Part shown: positions 1 through 4,910 of the stretch, in pieces | How the letters are laid out: every line of letters starts with the position of its first letter | How positions within the stretch are numbered: position 1 is the first letter of the stretch | Source: Chloroflexi bacterium UBA4730 | GTDB lineage: Bacteria > Chloroflexota > Limnocylindria > P2-11E | Length of the DNA: 13,419 nt | NCBI GenBank assembly: GCA_002404155.1 | Contig: DHJC01000037.1 | Coordinates: forward strand, 445-13,863 | Direction: 5' to 3' | Program-made: the position numbers and the translations under genes | The notes under the pieces: model-generated | What the model saw: only the letters and a program-made list of their open reading frames with translations | The model's database searches: none | What the model was told of the DNA's origin: nothing

Positions 1-22
1 ATCGGTCCGGAGGAGCGCGCCG
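1..22. repeat. Left arm of 22-bp terminal inverted repeat
   Basis: The first 22 bases are the exact reverse complement of 13397-13418. The arm starts ATCGGTCCGG and ends GCGCGCCG. Weaker similarity continues inward on both sides with indels (GGCCT followed by CAGGC). It could be one copy of a dispersed repeat at which the assembly stopped, or the end of a mobile element. No transposase lies between the arms, so an autonomous element is not supported. Confidence 0.85.
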
Positions 23-41
23 GCCTGCGGGACACAGGCAA

Positions 42-755
42 TCAACCGAGATGCACATCCTCCGCATAGCAGATGAGGCCGATGCGGCTGGCGAGCGCGC
101 GTGAAGCGATGTTCTCCCACTGTGCGCTGTAGAGGGGCATGCGCCCTCCTTGGCGTACGGCAGCAGCCCATGCGACCACCGCTATCGATCCGTAGCCGCG
201 GCCGCGGTACTGCTCGCGGGTCTCGACGCCCGCCTCAGCTGCCACTTGTGAAGAGCGGGCGGAAAAACAGATCGACGCTACGTCGCCATTGTGGGCGCGC
301 ATGATCGCAATCGGGTGCGATGCCTGTCGGGCGCTGCGCAACCACGCGAACGGCCCGTCACCAGACGCCTGGCCGACGTCAGTCAGCAATTCCACGCGAT
401 CCTCGGTCGGTAGCTGGTCCGGAAAAAGGAACGCCGGCCCGCGGTACTCGAGGAGAGGGAGCCGCTCAGAGAGCTCCGCGCGCACCGCATCGAGGTCAGG
501 CGCGTGCGCTTGCGCCTCCGCGCAGTCGACAATCGGCGGCTGGACCGACAGGATGGACGCGAGCCGTTCTCGATGCGCAGGCTCTAGGGTCGCGGCGATG
601 AGCCACCGGTTCCCACCCGAGGTACGCACGAGGTGGAACAGCGGCGGCGTGACATCCGGATCGCGTGAAGCAGCGATGCAGCCGGCTGCGTCGAGGTCGT
701 ACAGCGCGTCGAGGTGGACATCCGCCAGGCTGAGCGGATTCGGCTTTGTCGTCAT
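42..755 (-). CDS. GNAT-family N-acetyltransferase
   Basis: This 237-aa protein is a probable cytoplasmic acetyltransferase that would move an acetyl group from acetyl-CoA to an unidentified amine. The acetyl-CoA binding loop is visible as RGRGYGS (about residues 184-190), preceded by the strand EAGVETREQY. It is followed by the usual C-terminal motif with W-E-N and ASRIGL (213-226), typical of FR47-like GNATs. The N-terminal 130 residues are a separate region without a recognised motif, so the protein resembles the two-part GNATs with an extra N-terminal domain. I chose ATG at 755 (MTTKPNP); an in-frame ATG at 836 would add 27 residues of unlikely composition. No strong Shine-Dalgarno sequence is visible. 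The TGA stop lies 20 bp inside the left terminal repeat. It is downstream of, and co-directional with, the phosphatase gene, 130 bp away. Confidence 0.85.
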   Translation of the reverse strand: MTTKPNPLSLADVHLDALYDLDAAGCIAASRDPDVTPPLFHLVRTSGGNRWLIAATLEPAHRERLASILSVQPPIVDCAEAQAHAPDLDAVRAELSERLPLLEYRGPAFLFPDQLPTEDRVELLTDVGQASGDGPFAWLRSARQASHPIAIMRAHNGDVASICFSARSSQVAAEAGVETREQYRGRGYGSIAVVAWAAAVRQGGRMPLYSAQWENIASRALASRIGLICYAEDVHLG

Positions 756-885
756 GGCGCGGATTGTCCCATCGCCACACGGCCCTTCGCGCGACTTCTC
801 CGAGAACACGAGCGACCGGCATCGAGCCGCGTGCACCCGAAACCGTCGCGACGCTAGGTCATCCGCAGTCTTGCCGCCCGACCCG

Positions 886-1608
886 TTATCTCAGTCGCTC
901 CCGTATCCGCCCAATTTGACGGAGGCTCGTACCTCCGGCGACGAGATACGGGACAACGTCACCGTGCGAGTTCCGAACGTAGTCGAGCACGTCGAGGATG
1001 TGTTGCGCCTCGGTCCGAAAGCCGTCGGCACGCTTGGCGCGAAGGGCAGGATCCTGTTCCGCCGCAAGCCACTCGTCGTAAAGCGGCTGAAGATACAAAT
1101 CACTCGCCGTCCAATCGTCAGCAATTACCTCATTTGGCACGTCGCAGAGCGCCAGGAGTAGCGCGGCCAGCACGCCTGTTCGCTCCTTGCCGGCGTGGCA
1201 ATGGATGACGACGCCGCCGTCCAGCGAGTCCGCCACTGCCCCGACCGCTCCGCTTAGGTTCGCGTGAGACAGCTTCGCCATCTGGACATAGCCCTCGGAC
1301 ACGTGCCCGGGCTCTTTCATCGCCTGCCATTCGGCCTCGCTGATCAAGGGCACGTTCATGAACGTGACACCTTGTGGCGGCGCGACCGCGAGAGGATTGG
1401 GAAACTTCTCAAGTTCGCGTGGGTCGCGCAGATCAATGACAGTACGGACTCCGTACTGGACCATTGCATGAGCTCATTCGGAGCCCAGCTTGTTGAGATT
1501 GTCCGCCCGAACGACGGCGCGCCAACGGGTCTCAACGCCGTCGGTGGTCCGGTAGCCGCCAAGGTCGCGCGCGTTCAGCAGGTCAGGCCAATCTAGGTGA
1601 CGTTCCAC
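886..1608 (-). pseudogene. Tyrosine phosphatase (Y_phosphatase3-like) split by in-frame TGA
   Basis: The reading frame encodes a 240-codon protein of the bacterial tyrosine/dual-specificity phosphatase family related to PF13350. The family opening is visible (HLDWPDLLNARDLGGYRT, residues 4-21), then VRTVIDLRDP, and the catalytic P-loop HCHAGKERTG (136-145) with Cys137 and Arg143 in the CX5R arrangement. The best start is GTG at 1608, because GGAGG (1615-1619) sits 6 nt upstream. Codon 45 is TGA (1474-1476), between KLGSE and AHAMVQYG. The frame is otherwise continuous on both sides with no shift, and an ATG lies only 9 nt after the stop (1464), so termination-reinitiation could give a protein lacking the N-terminal motif. 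TGA ends several other genes here, so a changed genetic code is unlikely. The choices are a recent nonsense mutation, readthrough or a base-call error. The TAA stop is at 886. Confidence 0.8.
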
Positions 1609-1614
1609 TGCGAA

Positions 1615-1647
1615 CCTCCGCGGCGGGCAGTATTGCGACGCCCGCGG
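1615..1647 (-). promoter_or_regulatory. Shine-Dalgarno and upstream hairpin of phosphatase gene
   Basis: On the minus strand GGAGG (1615-1619) is 6 nt before the GTG at 1608 and decides that start. Directly upstream, GCGGGC (1640-1645) and GCCCGC (1623-1628) can form a 6-bp stem with an 11-nt loop, and flanking CC/GG bases can extend it with a bulge. The hairpin could affect access to the ribosome binding site. That role is inference. Confidence 0.45.
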
Positions 1648-1675
1648 AAAAAGAAACAGTCTGCTATTCATGGGC

Positions 1676-1709
1676 CGTGCGTGCCACACTCCATGCAGGC
1701 CCACGCACG
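1676..1709. promoter_or_regulatory. 8-bp inverted repeat, operator-like
   Basis: CGTGCGTG (1676-1683) and CACGCACG (1702-1709) are perfect inverted repeats separated by 18 bp, about 70 bp upstream of the phosphatase start. The spacing would suit a dimeric regulator. No regulator gene adjoins it, so the role is unknown. Confidence 0.35.
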
Positions 1710-1757
1710 ACCGGACGTCGCGGGCGCGCTGACGAGGCGCGACGCTCACCTGATCCA

Positions 1758-1905
1758 GAATCAGATAATCGGTTCCGGCGACTCAAGTCATCAATCAGGC
1801 GCGAATCGGGAGGGCAGCAGGCCGCTCAAAGGTGTTCTGACCGCGAATCAGCCAATCACTCCAGCGAAACCCAATCTCGAGGCTCCGGCCGAATCAGGCA
1901 ATCCT
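1758..1905. repeat. Imperfect GAATCAG repeats in intergenic tract
   Basis: This gene-free tract (1609-1938) has repeats beginning at 1758, 1845 and 1891. The common pattern is GAATCAG-NN-AATC, followed in the first and last copies by TTCCGG and in the middle copy by TCCAG. A degenerate GAATCGGG at 1803 falls at about the same step, giving starts 42-46 bp apart. AATCAGGC also occurs at 1793-1800 and in inverted form near the right end of the window. I see no ORF of likely coding value here. The tract could be a protein-binding array or a decayed dispersed repeat. Confidence 0.5.
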
Positions 1906-1938
1906 TCCGGAGGAATGGTCACCTGTTCTGAGCGAGCC

Positions 1939-2526
1939 CTAACCGCCCTTCATCAAGACGAACGGGGGGAGCACGAACACGTAGCGGCGTCCGTTGACAC
2001 TTGCCCAAAGCTCCAGGCCGATGCGATCGCCGTCTGGCCACTCGGGTCCATCGCTGAGGACTGCCGATCGCCATGCCTCGTTATTCGTGGGAGGCGGCGC
2101 TCCTGGGGGATATCCATCGGCCAGTGTCTGCGTCCCATACGTCGTCGGCCGACCTGCCCAGAGCTCACTGCCGCGGGTCGCTCGGAAGCACGTGAACTCG
2201 GGCTCGCCGAGCGTATCGCGAGAGGACGCCGAGATCGACGCCGTGATGGTCAGTGGGTGGCGGTCTGCCCGCAGTTGGTCGAGTGGCGAGGTCATCACGC
2301 GAGGCATGTAGTCGAGCGCTGCGCCGCCTCCGACGCGAAACGGACTGCCATCGAGCATCACATCGGCAGAACCACCGAGGTCGATGCGCGACGCGCCGCT
2401 CCAGCTTGCTGGGCACAACGTCCACGGTCGCTCGATGAGGACTGCACTTCCGATGATCGCGAGTAGCGTCAGACCCAGAACGACATATCTGCGAGCGAAC
2501 CTGCGTCGGACGCGCACCTGCTCCAT
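1939..2526 (-). CDS. Single-pass membrane protein, unknown function
   Basis: This 195-aa protein is not recognised. A basic N-terminus (RVRRRFARR) precedes one hydrophobic helix at about residues 14-31, so the remaining 160 residues should lie outside the membrane. The outer part has two cysteines (38 and 113), a Pro-rich stretch (GAPPP) and a C-terminal run of alternating hydrophobic residues (RIGLELWASV, RRYVFVLPPF), which suggests a beta-sandwich. The ATG at 2526 is supported by AAGGA about 6 nt upstream. The TAG stop is at 1939. The gene stands alone, with the repeat tract downstream and a 353-bp spacer upstream. Its composition and plan resemble the outer regions of the anti-sigma partners in this window, but it lacks a cytoplasmic sigma-binding segment. 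Confidence 0.75.
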   Translation of the reverse strand: MEQVRVRRRFARRYVVLGLTLLAIIGSAVLIERPWTLCPASWSGASRIDLGGSADVMLDGSPFRVGGGAALDYMPRVMTSPLDQLRADRHPLTITASISASSRDTLGEPEFTCFRATRGSELWAGRPTTYGTQTLADGYPPGAPPPTNNEAWRSAVLSDGPEWPDGDRIGLELWASVNGRRYVFVLPPFVLMKGG

Positions 2527-2668
2527 CGGCGTTCCTTACCACCCTAGCGGCAGCGGCGTGATGATCGAGACGGCAGTCGATCCGCGCCGGCCGAACTGCT
2601 GATTCGAGATCCGGCGACGTGGTCGTGACCTGAGGCATGTCGGCTAGCGGTGGCATCCTGGACGGCTC

Positions 2669-2718
2669 GTGGTCTGAAGCAACCATGTGTCGCTGGTTCA
2701 AGTCCGGCTCTCGGCACA
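2669..2718 (+). other. tRNA 3'-half-like fragment
   Basis: The sequence reads as the 3' half of a tRNA. An anticodon-stem-like pair GTGGT/ACCAT encloses CTGAAGCA (8 nt, one too many). A 5-nt variable region GTGTC follows, then T stem GCTGG/CCGGC (2692-2696 and 2704-2708) around TTCAAGT, then an acceptor-like TCTCGGC plus A (2709-2716). I find no matching 5' acceptor GCCGAGA or D arm upstream, so this is not a complete tRNA. The reverse strand spells AGLEPATHG, a well-known spurious peptide from tRNA 3' ends. A second copy lies at 12515-12564. The loop suggests a tRNA-Phe (GAA) ancestor, with low certainty. Confidence 0.65.
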
Positions 2719-2741
2719 GAAGCAAACCTGCCAGAACTTTG

Positions 2742-2780
2742 ATGACCGGGCCCACACTGGCCAATGCTCGCGGGCCGCGT
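2742..2780. repeat. REP-like repeat, copy A
   Basis: These 39 bases match 3936-3973 except for one substitution and one inserted A, while the flanks differ. The element is an imperfect palindrome with GGCCCAC and GCGGGCC arms. In this copy the A breaks one pair of the 7-bp stem that is complete in copy B. It lies between the tRNA-like fragment and the AACCATG inverted repeat. Confidence 0.75.
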
Positions 2781-2809
2781 AACCATGAGTGTCCTTCGAG
2801 TCCATGGTT
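2781..2809. repeat. AACCATG/CATGGTT inverted repeat
   Basis: AACCATG (2781-2787) and CATGGTT (2803-2809) are perfect 7-bp inverted repeats around a 15-nt loop. They directly abut the REP-like copy A. Their role is unknown. They could be a binding site or part of a larger compound repeat. Confidence 0.4.
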
Positions 2810-2866
2810 TGTTGTTTTGCGAGCAGAGCGCCCCGGTGAGCCGTTAGGCGAGCGGCACAGACCCTA

Positions 2867-2881
2867 AGGCGCGGTGCGCCT
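2867..2881 (-). terminator. Short hairpin at gene end, possible terminator
   Basis: AGGCGC, GGT, GCGCCT form a perfect 6-bp stem with a 3-nt loop. The stem overlaps the TAG stop (2880-2882) of the minus-strand gene 2880-3296. No T-run follows on the minus strand, so intrinsic termination is only possible, not clear. Confidence 0.3.
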
Positions 2882-3296
2882 AGCGAAGACCGGTTGTCTG
2901 CGAGTCCGGCGCGCCTTTGGTCAGTAGGTTGTCGTTCGGTCCCACGGCGATTCGGTGACCCGCGTAGTCGAGGTAGACGATCGCGCCAGCAGCGCTGGGG
3001 AGGATCGCGCCAGGAGCGCTGAGGACGATCGCGCCGGGAGCGCTGAGGTCGACACGCTGCCTCGTAACGTACGTCGGTCCTGCCGATACCTGCTGCTGCT
3101 GCACGATCACGCTTCGGGAAACGGACGCGGACGTGGACGGAGCCTGTGATGCGCTTACCGCGACGGAAGCCTGCTGCGAAGCCGGGGTATGGGTGAGAAA
3201 GAGCGCGAGGACGGTGGTCATCGCGGCTAGCGACCAAGCGAATAGGAAGGGCCAGCGCCGCTTCGGTGGGTCGGGAGGTTCTGTGTCGATGATCAT
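2880..3296 (-). CDS. Single-pass membrane protein with 8-aa repeats
   Basis: This 138-aa protein is not recognised. A short proline-rich cytoplasmic tail with KRR precedes one membrane helix (about residues 16-35). A Ser/Ala/Val-rich low-complexity region with QQQQ (66-69) follows. Then come three 8-residue repeats DLSAPGAI, VLSAPGAI and LPSAAGAI (83-106), and a short globular-looking end (YLDYAGHRIAVGPND). The repeats reflect a 24-bp tandem DNA repeat. The start is ATG at 3296; only a weak AAGAG lies upstream. The gene is divergent from the lipoprotein at 3384, with 87 bp between the starts, so the two may share a promoter region. It could be a small surface protein or the membrane stub of a sensing pair. 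Confidence 0.65.
   Translation of the reverse strand: MIIDTEPPDPPKRRWPFLFAWSLAAMTTVLALFLTHTPASQQASVAVSASQAPSTSASVSRSVIVQQQQVSAGPTYVTRQRVDLSAPGAIVLSAPGAILPSAAGAIVYLDYAGHRIAVGPNDNLLTKGAPDSQTTGLR
2979..3050. repeat. 24-bp tandem repeat, three units
   Basis: Three adjoining 24-bp units start GATCGCGCC at 2979, 3003 and 3027, with 3-5 differences between neighbours. They lie in frame in the gene 2880-3296 and encode the repeated SAPGAI peptide. In-frame slippage would change the unit number without breaking the gene. Confidence 0.85.
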
Positions 3297-3383
3297 CGTT
3301 CGCTCTTGCAGGGTACCAGCCCGCGTTCACCAATTCGTGTCTGCTTCGGGAACCGGGCGCCGCCCTACGCTGTACGGGAAGCG

Positions 3384-3935
3384 ATGCGCGCCCTCGCGTT
3401 GACCGCCGTCGTTCTCATCTGCGCGTGCGCTCCATCGAGCGCCATCGGCGGGTCAGCGCCTGTGTGTGGCGGACCCAGCTCCCTCGTGACGCCGATCGGG
3501 CTAGCTGGGTCAGGCGCTAAAGCCGGCCCACTCGTGATGCGCGATTTCCCGGAAGGCTCGACGGACGCGACCATCCGCGGCTGGAAGCTGGGCAACCTCG
3601 AGAAGGTGCTGATCCGTCAGGTCGAGACATCGTCAGAGCTCGTGGTGCGCGGCGAGCGATGCAGCGACGGCCACGTGCTGCGGTTCTGGTATCGCGACAG
3701 CAGTCCCCTCGGCTACCGGGACCTGACGAGCACGCCCGTCCCGAACGAGGTCCTCGACACGATGGGCGACTCGGTCCTGCACTTCGATGCGTTCGAGCAG
3801 CGGTCTCCGGCGATCGAAGCCGATCATCCGGGCTACATGCTGTTCACATCTGCCGGTGATTGGCAGATCAACGTCTGGGACCTGAGCGGTAGATACCTTG
3901 GCGCGACGGTGCTCCGCGTTGCACCCCAGCCCTAA
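3384..3935 (+). CDS. Predicted lipoprotein, unknown function
   Basis: This 183-aa protein has a short signal peptide MRALALTAVVLICAC, with Cys15 as the likely lipidated residue (ICAC is an acceptable but not ideal lipobox). The start ATG at 3384 is chosen because it opens the signal peptide; the frame is open back to 3306. The mature part ends in a strand pattern GYMLFTSAGDWQINVWD-x-GRYLGATVLRV (about residues 152-180), which resembles the GCWRL/GCWEI endings of the 8894-9853 and 8269-8718 products. A small outer beta-sandwich domain is therefore likely. The TAA stop is immediately followed by REP-like copy B. It is divergent from 2880-3296, and another lipoprotein gene follows 123 bp downstream on the same strand. 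No enzymatic motif is visible. Confidence 0.75.
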   Translation: MRALALTAVVLICACAPSSAIGGSAPVCGGPSSLVTPIGLAGSGAKAGPLVMRDFPEGSTDATIRGWKLGNLEKVLIRQVETSSELVVRGERCSDGHVLRFWYRDSSPLGYRDLTSTPVPNEVLDTMGDSVLHFDAFEQRSPAIEADHPGYMLFTSAGDWQINVWDLSGRYLGATVLRVAPQP

Positions 3936-3973
3936 ATGACCGGGCCCGCACTGGCCATGCTCGCGGGCCGCGT
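3936..3973. repeat. REP-like repeat, copy B
   Basis: These 38 bases match 2742-2780 with one gap and one substitution. The arms GGCCCGC and GCGGGCC form a complete 7-bp stem around a loop containing TGGCCA. The copy begins on the first base after the TAA of the lipoprotein gene, the usual position of REP elements at gene ends. It might stabilise the transcript or act as a rho-independent-like barrier. Confidence 0.75.
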
Positions 3974-4058
3974 CGACCACCCCTGACAGCGCGCAGCAAC
4001 CGGTGAGATCAGCCAAGCCCGCCGGGAACTGATTTGTCAGCAGCCATGGAGGGACATC

Positions 4059-4631
4059 GTGAGACGGATTGCGCTCGCTGGGATCTTCCTGCTCGGCGCA
4101 TGCTCGCCGTTCGCCCTTGGGCCCTCGGGACCATCTCCGCTCACCCCGCCGCCTGGTTGGTCGGTGCGCGTGGCCGCCAGCCTGCGCGTTACCGCACCCA
4201 ACGACTGGCGCGGCCCGGAGGATCTGCCCACTCAAAATCCACCGGGAGATCCGACACGCTGGCTCGTGTTCCGCGACGCGAGCGGTGAGCAGGTCGCGAC
4301 GATCATGGTCTGGCCCGATGCGACTGTGGACACGATCGTGGCGACGCGCTTCCAGGGACTCCTCGGGCGCGACGTCGAACGACACGGAGCGATCACGCTC
4401 GTCGATGCAGAGGCCACCCGTCCCGCTGCCGAGCTCTACGGCTGGGCGCAGTGGTCGGGCCCAGGGAACGGCGCGGGCAGCTACGAATGCCGACACGTCC
4501 TCATTCAGGTGGCGACGGTCGTCGCTGACGTGATCGCGTGCGGAGCGCGCGGCTCCGCGGCGTCGACAGTTTCCGTCGACCAGATCCGCACGCAGGATCG
4601 CGTCGCGATCCGGCTGACGAAGGCGGGTTAG
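4059..4631 (+). CDS. Lipoprotein; stand-alone copy of anti-sigma outer domain
   Basis: This 190-aa protein has a clear lipoprotein signal (MRR, then a hydrophobic run, LGAC with Cys15). The GTG start at 4059 is fixed by GGAGGG (4048-4053) 5 nt upstream. Residues 45-190 align throughout with residues about 615-756 of the 896-aa protein encoded at 4891-7581. Shared blocks are W-x-GPED-x-x-TQ, WLVF-x-DASG, ATR, GAG-x-Y-x-x-RH-x-x-x-QV, ADV and Q-x-QDRV-x-x-RL. The two are therefore paralogous domains, one tethered by lipid and one built into a membrane anti-sigma-like protein. The genes are convergent, 259 bp apart. The biochemical role of the domain is unknown; ligand binding or sensing outside the membrane is the simplest inference. 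The TAG stop lies in a weak GTTAG/CTAAC inverted repeat. Confidence 0.85.
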   Translation: MRRIALAGIFLLGACSPFALGPSGPSPLTPPPGWSVRVAASLRVTAPNDWRGPEDLPTQNPPGDPTRWLVFRDASGEQVATIMVWPDATVDTIVATRFQGLLGRDVERHGAITLVDAEATRPAAELYGWAQWSGPGNGAGSYECRHVLIQVATVVADVIACGARGSAASTVSVDQIRTQDRVAIRLTKAG

Positions 4632-4755
4632 TCGCCCGTCTAAACGCCTAACACCCTGCCGCTTTGGGACCGCTCGCCGTTCGCCTTCGTGCTCAATTCG
4701 CCTCAGACCAGAGAAAACTCGCTAGCCAGATTCTGGATCAGGTCACGCGGTCACG

Positions 4756-4910
4756 ATGTCGACGAAACGGCTCGTCGCAGGAGAGGAGTTCCGTAGCTGA
4801 ACCGACTGGAGGACACCGGGCACCGCGCGGCGATCGGCGCGGAAGACGGGCGGAACCTGACCATGATTGCGACGGGCGCGGGCCCCAGCCTCACCTTCGC
4901 CACGGGTTGA
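4756..4910 (+). other. Possible remnant of a small coding region
   Basis: Between the convergent genes, ATG at 4756 opens a 14-codon frame ending GEEFRS-stop (4800). In another frame, codons 4797-4907 read LNRLEDTGHRAAIGAEDG and end ...SLTFATG before TGA (4908-4910). The two pieces read like one coding remnant with a frameshift near 4797, and the latter overlaps the end of the 4891-7581 gene by 20 bp. The composition looks coding-like, but I cannot name a family. The call is tentative. Confidence 0.2.

Noticed and set aside
289..1161. 290-aa plus-strand ORF
   Set aside because: It is antisense to the acetyltransferase and phosphatase genes, Arg/Ser-rich, with no recognisable motif; a high-GC shadow frame.
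886..1608. Reassigned TGA codon in this organism
   Set aside because: TGA ends several other genes in the window (for example at 42, 4891 and 7571), and extending those frames gives no sensible protein.
1758..1905. CRISPR array
   Set aside because: The repeats are short and imperfect, the spacing is irregular, and there are no cas genes.
1597..2466. 289-aa plus-strand ORF
   Set aside because: It spans the repeat tract and runs antisense to the membrane-protein gene 1939-2526; its composition is not protein-like.
2544..2786. Minus-strand ORF with RAGLEPATHG
   Set aside because: The peptide is the reverse-strand reading of the tRNA-like fragment, a well-known spurious translation; there is no other coding evidence.
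2838..4660. Integron attC sites (GTTAGGC near 2843, GCCTAAC near 4647)
   Set aside because: The single core-like words are not paired in the correct order with a folded attC between them, the genes run in both directions, and there is no integrase.
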